A stretch of DNA of 64,000 bases from Beta vulgaris subsp. vulgaris. Its lineage: Eukaryota; Streptophyta; Magnoliopsida; Caryophyllales; Amaranthaceae. Below the pieces are notes generated by a model. It worked only from the letters and a program-made list of their open reading frames with translations, had not been told where the DNA came from and ran no database searches. Position numbers and translations under genes: made by a program. The number at the start of each line of letters is the position of its first letter. Position 1 is the stretch's first letter. The DNA is taken from positions 36,489,739 through 36,553,738 of the forward strand of contig NC_079203.1 in assembly GCF_026745355.1 (NCBI RefSeq), read 5' to 3'. Shown piece after piece: positions 1 to 10,130 of the stretch.

Positions 1-1202
1 AAAACTAATGGGATTAGTTGTTCCCTCTTCTAAAGAAGCTTATAAGAGCAGTTGAGGCTGTGTGTAGGAAGTTCTTGTGGACTGGGAAGACAATGGAGTC
101 TAAGAAAGCACTTGTAGCATGGAACACTTTTTACAACCCAAGAGTGGCTGGTGGCTGGAATTTGATTAACATGGAAGTGTGGAACAAAGTTGTCATCTTG
201 AAGTTGTTGTGGGCTCTAGCTTTCAAAGCTGATAAGCTATGGGTTCAATGGGTAAATAAGTACTATATGAGAAGAAGTAATGTATATATTGTTGTTATCG
301 GTAACAGTATGTCCTGTCAACTAAAGAAGATCCTTGCATCTAGGGATACTCTTCAAGATATAGGAGGATGGTCATCTTGAAGTTGTTGTGGGCTCTAGCT
401 TTCAAAGCTGATAAGCTATGGGTTCAATGGGTAAATAAGTACTATATGAGAAGAAGTAATGTATATACTGTTGTTATCGGTAACAGTATGTCCTGTCAAC
501 TAAAGAAGATCCTTGCATCTAGGGATACTCTTCAAGATATAGGAGGATGGAATGCAGTGCTTCATAATGGCAAATATAACATTTAAGCTACTGATGGGGC
601 CCTTTGAGAAGGTGGAGTGGAGTAGACTCATGTGTAATAAAAAACCAGGTCCTAAAAGCAAGTTTTTAGTATGGCTGGTGCTCCAGAATAGGTCGTCTAC
701 TGCAGATAGACTTAGCAAATGGAACATACCATGTTCTATTCTTTGTAGGTTGTGTGAAGCTGAGGATGAATCCATTCAGCATCTGTTTTTTAAATGTGCT
801 TATGCAGCAGCAATATGGCAAGAACTTCATGGAAAGCTTCACTAGAATTACCAAGCTATGTCATTATGTGAAGAGGTGAGGAAGGCCAGGGTCAAGGCTC
901 GTGGGAAAAGTAGACAAGCTAGGATATATGTCAAGCTATTTACAGAGGCTATTTATGCAATTTGGCTTCAAAGAACCAACAAAGTGTTTAATGCTCATGA
1001 ACTAGTTAAGGAGATTGTATTTAGAACAGCTTGTAATCGTCCTGAGAACAAAAGGGACTTTATTAGTTTCTTAGGCTGGTTCTTAAGTAAGGTTGGGGGC
1101 AGTTGTTGTGCTGTGTAGTTGGTTCTGGTTGTAAGAAGCTTTGTATGGCTTCCCTTGTTTTTTTTGGTTATCAATAACAACTTTGAATTGCCAAAAAAAA
1201 AA
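1..1202 (+). mobile_element. LINE (non-LTR retrotransposon), 3' end with poly(A)
   Basis: The 5' side is cut by the window edge. The + strand encodes the C-terminal part of a plant L1-type reverse transcriptase ORF: a region with FLWTGK and GGWNLIN motifs, then near 600-845 a zf-RVT-like zinc-binding segment (CRLCEAEDESIQHLFFKC), then a basic C-terminal tail at 858-1118 that ends in a stop. An A-run at 1193-1202 after a short 3' UTR marks the 3' terminus. The frame is broken by a 179-bp tandem duplication at 192-549 and by stops, so this is a dead copy. LINE RT copies its own RNA at a nicked target. Only the C-terminal piece remains here, so the clade cannot be assigned. Confidence 0.85.
192..549 (+). 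repeat. 179-bp tandem duplication inside the LINE
   Basis: Copy 1 is 192-370 and copy 2 is 371-549. They differ by about one base (a T/C change in the GTATATAT/CT stretch). Because 179 is not a multiple of three, the duplication shifts the reading frame and the same peptide is encoded twice in different frames. The near-identity means it is recent or has been kept uniform by conversion. Confidence 0.92.
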
Positions 1203-1469
1203 TTATTACCTTGTTTTATTCCCAATGTTGGCCAACCAGTTGTTTTCACTTTAAAGTGAGTAAGAAGAGAAGTAATCAATGCACCATAGCAATAACACAA
1301 TGATTTTCAATATAATGCGTGAGATGTTGGATAAAAAGGGAAGAAAAGTTTATTTAAATGTGGTGATTAAGACAAAACATGTAACATATATCTAAGAGAT
1401 CACCTCATTCCTCTTCTCAGTTCGAGGAATGAGTGCTCTCCAAACCAGATTAAGTAGAATTTTGTGAAT
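1203..1469. other. No recognisable gene
   Basis: AT-rich DNA between the LINE poly(A) and the decayed minus-strand coding region. No motif, repeat end or convincing ORF was seen. Confidence 0.5.
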
Positions 1470-2152
1470 AGGAGAAAGAAGGTTGTGGTTTATTTTGTTT
1501 TGGCCAGCAGTTCCCCCAAAAGATTCAACGATCTTATCTTGAGGGAAATTAGGAAAGAAGACAATTCATTTCCTCTTAAAATACACATCAGTTCCTTTGC
1601 AAGGAACTTCCCATATTTTTGCCAATGTTTCTTGAGAAAATTATATTTTCTTCCCCCTAACTTTAGTAGTACATATTCCATCAGTGTTGATGTAATTTGT
1701 ACAAAATTCATCCATAGCTAAAGGAACTAAGGCATTGTTAAATGCGGTTTCAAACAGGTATTCTATACCCTGTTCCTTTAGTATGTTGGTTAATTCGTGG
1801 AATCTCACTTCCTTTGCCCACTCCAAATCTACACAAAAGCCTAATACATACCTTGATTCACTTCTTTCCACTGTTTCTTGGAGGAAGAAGCAACAATTCC
1901 TTTGGAAGGAACAGGTGTAGTTTCTTCTTTCCCCTTAACTTGTTCCGGGGATTTTTCTTCATCATCTTCCCCAATTAGTTTTCTTCTTCTCACACTTCTT
2001 CTAGGTGACTCCAATTTTTGTTCTTCTACCACCATTGTTGTTTCTTGAGATTTTTCGATTTCTAGGATTTTGGATGGAGAAGAGGGGTTTTCATTTGAGA
2101 GGTTTTAGAGGTTTTGTTTTTGGAAAAGGTGAAGTAAGTGAGGTTTTTGCCA
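1470..2152 (-). pseudogene. Degenerate gene related to plant 'putative transposon protein' families
   Basis: Reading the minus strand from an ATG near 2150, the translation starts MAKTSLTSPFPK, then runs through a charged, Lys/Glu-rich low-complexity region. It continues (one frame shift) into a segment like the N-terminal domain of plant transposon-associated proteins: an aromatic FHELTNIL stretch, then a VRGKKI core followed, after a stop codon near 1642, by FSQETLAKIWEVPCKGTDVYFKRK. Reading on past the stop keeps family-like sequence (PNFPQDKIVESFGG), so the stops are secondary decay. The resemblance is remembered, not searched. It could be the head of a retroelement or transposon ORF common in large plant genomes. 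It is not functional as it stands. Confidence 0.45.
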
Positions 2153-2683
2153 TTTTGTGAAAAGAATTTGAGGTTTTATGGCGTGTGAAGGAGATGAATA
2201 ATGGCGAAGTTGAAGCGACTAAGGAACACAGTTTTAGGATGAAAGAAAAAGAAGAAGATGCATGTAACAGTAATTAAAAAATTACACGCGTGAAAATTAA
2301 AAGGATAAAAACAAAAAATAAAAGATAAAAGAAAAAAAGAGAATCATGACTTGATTAAATCTGATTCCTATCTTTTTGCGATTTTCGGATTTTTGATTTT
2401 TGTTGATTTTTTAATTTTTGGAAAGAAAATAAACTCTAAAGAACTTGTGCTATAGGAACAACTTATGCTCAATATCAACATTCTTCATATTATGCATGTT
2501 TCTTTAACTTGGAACAATAAGGGAGTATTATGTGACATTTGTGAGTGATTTTATACCTTTGAAACCATTTTTATGTTTTTAACATCTTAATTTGCAATGG
2601 TCTTAGGCAATCAATCACAATCACTTAATATCACATAGAGTAAGACAAATTAATTCAGACATGAGGGATTGGAATAGGAACAA
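2153..2683. other. AT-rich spacer, nothing recognised
   Basis: The stretch next to 2152 would be the 5' flank of the decayed minus-strand gene. The rest is AT-rich with no ORF, terminal repeat or RNA gene visible. Confidence 0.45.
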
Positions 2684-3576
2684 TTACTTAAGTTTTATTA
2701 AACCTAACTCAAGCCTTAATTTTTCATATCTATCTCTTTGTAGAGGCCTAGTTAGTATATCTGCAATTTGATTTTCAGTTTGACAAAACTCAAGTTTAAT
2801 CAAACCTTTTTCCACATTTTCTTTTAGAAAGTGATGTCTGATATGTATATGCTTAACTCTTGAATGATGCACTGGATCTTTTGAAATACTAATGGCACTA
2901 GTATTATCACAATAAATAGGAACACAATTAAAGTTTATTCCATAGTCACAAAGTTATTGTTTTATCCAAAGCATTTGAGAGCAACATGCAGCAGCAACTA
3001 CATATTCCGCTTCAGCAGTGGATAAAGCAACTGTGTTTTGTTTCTTGGTGCTCCAAGAAACTAAACTATGACTAAGAAATTGAACCATACCTGAGGTGCT
3101 TTTCCTATTTACAAGATCTCCAGCATAATCAGCATCAGCATATCCTCTTAACTCAAATGTATCACTTCTTGGATAGAAAAGTCCAAGATCATCAGTTCCC
3201 TTAAGATATCTAAGAATTCTCTTCACGGCAGTTAAGTGAGATTCCTTGGGATTTGCTTGAAATCTAGCACACAAACCAATACTAAAAGCTATGTTTGGAC
3301 GACTAGCAGTTAGATACAAAAGTGAACCAATCGTGCCTCTATATTTCGTTTGATCAACACTTGTTCCTATGGAATCTTCATCTAATCTAGTTGAAGTTCC
3401 CATAGGAGTGTGATTTATCTTTGAGTTTTCGAGGCCATATTTCTTTAGCAATTCCTTTATGTATTTTTGTTGGTGAATAATTATTCCTTTTTCAGTTTGC
3501 TTAATCTGTAACCCAAGAAAGAATTTTAACTCACCCATCATACTCATTTCAAATTCAATCGCATTCAAGCGATTCC
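2684..3576 (-). pseudogene. Ty1/copia pol remnant: RT C-terminus and RNase H
   Basis: The minus strand encodes the last part of a copia polyprotein. It begins at the RT thumb region (EFEMSMMGELKFFLGLQI) and runs through the conserved RGTIGSLLYLTASRPNIAF block, the RNase H start (GYADADYAGD) and the KSTSG, STAEAEYVVAAAC and LWIKQ motifs. After an in-frame stop at about 2954 it resumes with a YCDNTSAI-type catalytic Asp segment, the HIHIRHHFLKE block and the terminal IADILTRPL block, ending at the stop at 2684. The 5' two thirds of the element (gag, protease, integrase, most of RT) are missing, and no LTR is seen on either side. This is a truncated relic. Confidence 0.9.
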
Positions 3577-3823
3577 AAGTCATCACCAAACAAAAAATAC
3601 CAAACCATTCCTTAGATTTTCCTTCCCCTCCCATTAGTGAGCCTATCAATATGAAGGCATTGCAAAAACAATCGCATTGTATATACAAACAATCGCAATC
3701 AAGCGATTCCAAGTCATCACCAAACAACAAGTACCAAACCATTCCTTAAGTTTTCCTTCCCCTTCCATTGAAAAGTCTATCAATATGAAGACATTGCAAA
3801 ATAATCCCATTGTACATATCACT
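3556..3823. repeat. Imperfect 134-bp tandem duplication
   Basis: Copy 1 (about 3556-3689) and copy 2 (about 3690-3823) share long blocks such as AAGCGATTCCAAGTCATCAC and TATCAATATGAAG, at an offset of 134 bp. The duplication sits exactly at the truncated 5' edge of the copia relic and creates the apparent minus-strand ORFs here, which are not genes. Confidence 0.8.
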
Positions 3824-4044
3824 TCAAATAAAGAACTTATACAAAAAAATCTTGTATAACATTTTAGGGCATACAAAAACTTAACCAAAATCATCACAAA
3901 ATTAGTTTTTAATCCTCAAATCTTATAACTAATCATATATATACATTATATTGAGCATTTTTAACTACAATTCAAGCTAAATTATTGATTAAAACACTAT
4001 TAAATAAGAAAACTGAAAATTAATAAGACATTATGAAAAACAAA

Positions 4045-7000
4045 CCTCCTATGACAAGGGGAAGGTGGTGCTAGTGGTGAAGAATGGTAGTGGCGGCGGT
4101 GGGAAGGAGAGGATAGGGGCGAAAACCTGTTGGTGGAGGAGAGGGCCGAAAACCCGTCGGTGGAGGAGAGGAGAGGGCCAAAAACCCGTCGGTGGAGGAG
4201 AGGAGAGTGCCGAAAACCGCACGAACCCTTGTCGCCCAAACCAAGATCTGAAAAAAGGAACCCTTGCCGCCAAAAACCACTAATTTAGGGGCAGAAAACG
4301 AACATTTGTCATCGGAAAATGAACACTTGGGGTGGTTTTGTGTGAGAGAGTGCGAGAGTAGAGAGAGAGAGAGAGTGAGAGAGAATGAGAGAGTCGAGAA
4401 AGAAAGTGTGAGAGAGTATGAGAGAGAATAAAACCTGTTTTTTTATATCTGATGCAAATCTATTGCTGATTTTCTGGCTAGAACCGTAAGATTTAAAATA
4501 AATTTTTTTTTAATATTATATTAATCTATTGCTGCGGTTCTTGCCAGAAAACGCAACAATCACTACAAGAAATTATTTCAAATAGGGCAATATTTATTGA
4601 TCAAAGAGGGCAATTAATTACTTGCCTTGTCTAATAGTATCAATAAAGGCAAATAAAATTCCCCCTCTTTGAAAATGAATAAGAAGACAATTTTATCATT
4701 TTGCCCTATTTGATACCTTCTAAAAGGTCAATATCAAGTTTTCCCTCTTTAATACTACTTAATAAAACAACTCCATAAGTTTGCCCTTGTAAAGACACCT
4801 AATAAGGCAATTTATTTGTTTGATATCTTAGAAAACATTTAAAACACAATTAAAAAATTTTGCCCTCTTTGAAAAATATTTAAAAAAGCAATTTATCTAA
4901 CTTTGCCCTATTTGAAAATTAGTTAAGAGGGCAAAATAATGAATTTGTCCTCCTTGGTAAAGAAGGGAAAAAAAAAAAAAAAGGGCCATGTGAGAGCTTT
5001 ACCAAAACTCCAAATTACTTGCTTTAATACGGTAATATTTTCCCAATAGCTTGAGAGCTTGAGATTTCTACTCATATCAATTTTGTTTTTTAGGGTTCTC
5101 TACTGTATGCGATTGAACATCTTCAACTTGTTATAGATTCTTGTTTCTGCAATATGTTTATAAGATTGAACAATCTCTCTGTCGAATTCCATCCATATTC
5201 ATTCAATTTCTTCAAAATTCTTTCGATTTCTTCTAGATTATTCAATTTGTTTCACGAACCATAGTTGATAATAGAATTCGTTGTTTTCGCAATTGCTAAC
5301 ACAATTCATATTTTTACTAATACTATTTTGTTTAATCGGACAATGTAAACGATGATTTTGTGTTTGTAGAATAGTATTGCTAAGAATCTGCAATTAATTG
5401 ATGTTGCATGTTATAATTTGCAGAATTTTCATGATTTATGGCGATTTAGTGCTCCATTGTTTTGGAGGTTAGTTCTTAATCTATAGCAACTTATTTGTTT
5501 GGTTATAATTGATAAGGATTTAACGTTAGCTTATGCAATTCTTCCTCTCTTTTTTACTAGCTTTTGGTTACTTGTTGATCGATTAACGAATGGATCAATT
5601 TCAGCTTTAATTGAGTTAAAATAGGTATAATTTTGGTGCATTTTGCCTTGTGGATTCTTAATTGAATATTTTTTTGTCGAACAATTTGTGTTTTCTTTTA
5701 GTTACAATTGACTTGTATTGTATACTGTGGATGAAAGAGGAAAAAGTTATAATTAGCCATAATGAGAGAATAAGAAAGTAGTATACTGTGGATTGTTCCC
5801 TCTCTCTGAAATCAGTTGTTGCTTTATGAGCTTTGGGAAATTATTTTGGTAATTTGTGGTAGTATATTACCCTCATTGTTTCTCTTGCATACTGTCTTGC
5901 ACACTTGTATGCACTTTTCATTTCTGAAAGCTGACTGGAGTTGTCATATTGCTGAGCCTGGAATGCGGACTATAAAGTTCTTTAGAGAAGCCTGACTTTG
6001 ATGTTTTAGTTAGAATTAGGTTTTCTTTCTATTGATTAATCTGTATTCACTTCATAGTGGCTCTATTTTTATCTTGTTTGGTAGTTCTCTGGAGGCTTGA
6101 GCATGTGTTTACTGGACTGGTAAATTTAGGCTGTTTGATTCAGAGTTTTTACTGATGATGCTTTAAGTTTCTTTAGAGCGCTAATTCAGGATTGCTGTTG
6201 GATTTTTAGAATCAGATTGCTGATTAAGGTTCAAGTTATGACTTCCTAGTTTTAAATTTGGAGTAAATTTCTTGGTGGTGCTCCTCTTTGTGTTTATGTG
6301 AGGTTACTTTTGGATTTATGCTTGAAAATGCTTAATAGTTTATATTTTTGTGTGGGCTAGTTGTGGCTCTTTGTTGCATCATTTGATCCTTGCTTAATGA
6401 TGAACTAGTATCACTTATCTATGAACTACTTGCAGTATTGCTCCTTGTGGTTTATGTTATTTCAGGCTCAGTGGGGAATGAAAAAAGTTTGGAGTTACCC
6501 TTTATTCTGATTGATGGTTTTATATACTGGATGTCGTTATTGATGTAGTTTGGCCTTTTTTAAAAAAATTATAGATTTTAAAGGTGTGTGTCTTCTTGAG
6601 AAAAATTTCTCCTGTCTTGCTATTCTGATATGGTGTTTGGTCATTTTCCACTCTAGGTATTTTGTTTGCTTTCGTTCTTTGTGCCACATACATTACTGTG
6701 TAACCAAGTTGCTGGTATTTTAGTATTTATCGGTCCTTTCTCTGCTCATCCCTTTGAAACTTTGTTCTGGGTGTTGATTGTAATTTTCTTGTAAGGAAGG
6801 GGGGGTATGGGGTTTGATTTTGCATTTTTCCATAAAGTTCCTATGGTTGTGTACCAGGTATAGTGTTCCTCTTGTCGTGCCTTGTGCATTTGGTTACATT
6901 TGGTTGTAGTTGGTTTTTAGTTTCCTTAATCGTTAATTTATTATACATTCAATTTTGATGTTCTTTGTTGATTGGATTGAGTCTTATTTGTGGTTTTCCT

Positions 7001-8032
7001 TTTTTAGGGCATTTCTAAATATAGCAAGTTATGGAGCAGGAAAGGACCCTCATTTCTATCAAATTCAAGCCACTTCTTCCATGTTCAGTACATAATTGTT
7101 ATGTTATGGTTTTCACTTCAAGTGAGCCTATAAGATCAAAACTTTTGTGGACAGATCCCCAGTAAACATTATGTGACTATGGTTTTGTTAAAACTTTTGT
7201 AAGTCACTATAGTAGGAGGCTACAATAGTTGTTGAAGATTTTGTTAAAATTTTAGTAAATCAGTATAGTAATATTTTTTCCCTTGGTATTATCTTGGATT
7301 TATGTAGAATGTACAAGGTTTATCTCTCAACTTATATTAGATTGATCTTCGATGCATAATGGTTTTTAGATAATGACTAGCAGGGTAATACTTCATGATT
7401 GCCTTGCTTGACAAAGTACAAAGAGGGCAATAATTTATTTTTGCCCTGCTTGATAAAGTACAAAGAGGGCAATGTTTTATTTTTGCCCTGCTTGATAAAG
7501 TACAAAGAGGAAAATATCTTATTTTTGCCCCGCTTGTTGCAGACCAAATGAGACAATTGTGTTTGTCTTCCTTGTTTTAGAGCAAAGAGAGCAAAAATAT
7601 TGCCCTTTCTGATGATCATAGAGGGCAACTTTATTCGCCTTGGTTGATGAAGCAAAGAGGGCAAAATTTTTTGCCCTTTTTTTTATTGGATCAAACAGCG
7701 CAAAAATATAAAATTTGCCCTTGAAACCTAATACAATTGGGTTATAAGGGCAACGGAAGGGCAATTTTAAAATTGCCCTCGTAACCTATGAAGGCAAATT
7801 TTGTATCAAAGAAGGCAATTTTGATTGCGCTCCTTGAAGCTGTTTGTTGTAGTGAATAGATTTGGTCAAATAGTCAACTTTTTTTCAAAATTTTTCCCGT
7901 TGAAACCATATTGCTGCGGTTTTCGGCAAAAATCGCAGCAAAATATTTATTTTATATTTTACCTTTTCTTTTCACGTGATATATTATCACGTATGGGTAA
8001 AATTCCCAACAATAAGAAATTATTCTACTAGT
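4045..8032. mobile_element. CACTA element, family B (left end missing), split by a second CACTA
   Basis: The right end reads ...TTATTCTACTAGT at 8021-8032, matching the CACTAGTAGAA-type terminus of the copy at 54108-55457. The sequence either side of the inserted element (4440-4560 and 7855-8032) aligns with 55140-55457: same order, same ATTGCTGCGGTTTT / AAACCGCAGCAAT subterminal palindromes, same TTTTCTTTTNACGTGATATAT block. Upstream, 4065-4430 holds a GGTGGAGGAGAGG-type minisatellite and a GAGAGA tract, in the place where the other copy has a 21-bp minisatellite. No CACTA terminus was found on the left, so the element is truncated and its left boundary is uncertain. No transposase is present. 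Confidence 0.7.
4561..7854. mobile_element. Complete non-autonomous CACTA element, family A (3294 bp)
   Basis: It starts CACTACAAGAAAT at 4561 and ends TTTGTTGTAGTG at 7854, an inverted pair of the CACTACAA type typical of plant En/Spm elements. The 3-bp TSD AAT is exact (4558-4560 and 7855-7857). Both ends carry dense arrays of a GGGCAA / TTGCCCTCTTT motif (4580-4940 and 7380-7830) in both orientations, as expected for subterminal transposase-binding sites. The T-rich interior (about 5000-7370) has no transposase ORF and resembles untranslated or intronic sequence, so movement would need a transposase in trans. ORFs over 7377-7764 are translations of the repeat array. Confidence 0.93.
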
Positions 8033-8036
8033 TTTA

Positions 8037-8290
8037 ATTCACTTAATGGACTCCTAATTTAAGTAATCAAGCAATAATTTTAATATTGCTTGAACAAAAT
8101 ATTGATGTCACTCCTTAATTTTAACCCTTGAATGAGGTTAGAGAACTTTTATTATACGAATAACAAACCAAGTCATACGTCGAATATAACTCATATTGGA
8201 TTTAAACAAACCCAACTTACACGTCGCACCATGTAAAACCCTTACCTTAAGGGTAATGGTAAAACCATGATGTTACTAACTATTAAAATA
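8037..8290. repeat. Dispersed repeat with an uninterrupted MITE target site
   Basis: The sequence beginning TTCACTTAATGGACTCC aligns with 17170-17364 plus 18046-18075. Shared blocks include AAGTAATCAAGCAATAAT, ATTGATGTCACTCCT, AACCCTTGAATGAGGTT and AAGTCATAC. In the second copy a 678-bp MITE lies inside; here the equivalent site (about 8155-8165, ATAACAAACC) is unbroken. The class of the repeat itself is unknown. Confidence 0.75.
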
Positions 8291-8729
8291 TATAGTATAA
8301 GATAAGATTATAACGCATGACTATTCAGTAAGTCAACTAATACAAAATATAAACTCTTGTCTAAATGCAAATAAATTAAAGTCAACGGAGACCAACATTA
8401 AAAAGACAACTTATTGAAAGAGTGCCTTTGGTTTTATATCAATTATGTTAATCTATGAATATTTTTCCTTTTATAATCCAAAATTTAAAATTTGACACAT
8501 ATTTGTACTTTTAATGTATTAAGAAACGGACAAATATTATCTTCATTGTACATGATTTGCTTGATAACTGAATCGACCCTAAATATATGAATATTTTTAT
8601 ATTTTATACAATTAAAATTGAAACATGTTTGTACTTTTAATCTATCAATAAAAGGTCCTATATAATCTAAAATGCACGGGACCTCTTTGACAATTGAACC
8701 GCCCCTGATCATAGTTGGCATGTACATGG
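8291..8729. other. AT-rich spacer, nothing recognised
   Basis: Partly repetitive AT-rich DNA with two related ~120-bp segments (near 8480-8570 and 8590-8690, both with TTTGTACTTTTAAT and GACAATTGAACCG-like blocks). No coding potential was seen. Confidence 0.4.
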
Positions 8730-8734
8730 TTTAT

Positions 8735-10065
8735 TGTTGAACCCTAGTTTTGATGATGACAAAGGAACAGAGATGCAAACTAAGATGTGGACTAACAAGT
8801 TATTTAAGTGCATGAATTTCAAGGTATCATTGAAACAAACAAAGAGAATACTAAGTCAAGGAAGAAATCAAGTTTGGATTTTGAAGACAAAGTGAAGATG
8901 TTTCTCTATTTGATACAAGAGCAGCATTGGAGCAAGAAGAATAAAGCAAGGCTTTTTATTTCTAGTTCCAATGTAAAGGAACGAGTAAAGATGGTAAGGA
9001 ACTATGACAGTTTTTATTTGAGAATGATAGTTTGTTCTTTGGTAAGGAACAGACGAATTGGCACTAAACTAATGAGTTAAAGGAACTAGACTTAGGTTGA
9101 AGCATTACAACGGTACATTGATGGCAGTTGAGAAAATAATGCCTAGAATGTAGGTAATTGTTTTACTTAAGGAAAAATCTGATTTTATGGAAAATCTTTT
9201 TAAAGAAGATTTTATTTTTCCAAAGATACTAAAAATATTTTCGGTTTTTACGGAAGTTATTTTAAAGATAATATTTTTATTAAAATGATTTAATTTCAGA
9301 TTTAATAAATAAAACGGTTTTAAATTAAATCAGATTTTCGAGTAATGCTCAAAGTGGTTACTATAATTGAGGAGCAGTAACTAAAAACACTCCCACGTCT
9401 AACATGTCATGGGATCATGGGATGTTTTGAGGAACGTGTTCCTTGGGGTAAGGAACATCATGGGATAATGGTTTTTCACAAATAAATGTTTTGATTCCCA
9501 CATTCTAAATTACTACCACTATAAATATTAATGTCTAATTAAGTTCCAAAGTGTGTCTGACTAAGTATTAAGTGATTTAACTAATTAAGTGTCAGTGCCT
9601 TCATTCTCTCATAATAGCCATTTGTTCTTTGCTTTCTTACTCTAATTCCACTAAGCTTATTTCGATCAATTGTATTTTGGTTTTTGGGGTAAGGGACTTT
9701 GAGTGAAGTTCTGTAAGAGAGAAGCTTTGAGTAAAGCTAGTAAGAGTGAGAAAACTTCGAGTGAAGTTGAGAGAACTGCTGTTAAGGGAACAGTGGCTCA
9801 GGAACTTGAGTTTAGGAACTCAAGGTTGGCTCGAGTAGAATTAGGTTGTAACAAAGTTGTTTGGCCTAATTAGTGAAAGAGTTGAGTTTAAAATCCCTAG
9901 TGGTCGAGGTTGTTTCTTCTTGTTGGGCCCAAGAAGTTTTTCCTCGTAAAAATCCTCTTGTGTTCCTTAGCTTGTTTATTTGTTTAAGTTTAATTTCCGC
10001 AAAAAGTTACGTTTATTTCTACACTACAATTCACCCCCCTCTTGTAGTGTTCCTAGGAAATAACA
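8735..10065 (+). repeat. 5' LTR of the SIRE-type element (1331 bp)
   Basis: Begins TG at 8735 and ends CA at 10065. Bases 9590-10065 match the truncated 3' LTR at 13398-13886 almost base for base. The ORF at 8808-9080 lies wholly inside the LTR and is not considered a gene. Confidence 0.88.
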
Positions 10066-10067
10066 AT

Positions 10068-10079
10068 TGGTATCAGAGC
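10068..10079 (+). other. Primer binding site, initiator tRNA-Met type
   Basis: TGGTATCAGAGC lies two bases after the CA end of the LTR. This is the standard plant copia primer site, complementary to the 3' part of tRNA-iMet. Confidence 0.9.
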
Positions 10080-10130
10080 TAGAACTCACGAAGATAGGAA
10101 ACCCTATTGAGAAAAAGATCCAAGGAACAA

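Noticed and set aside
3646..3897. Minus-strand ORF upstream of the copia relic resembling the next ORF
   Set aside because: Produced by the 134-bp tandem duplication; the sequence does not continue the copia polyprotein.
7377..7764. Minus-strand ORFs with repeating KQGKNK(T/L)LPSLYF peptides
   Set aside because: They are translations of the TTGCCCTCTTTG array of the CACTA element, not a repeat protein.
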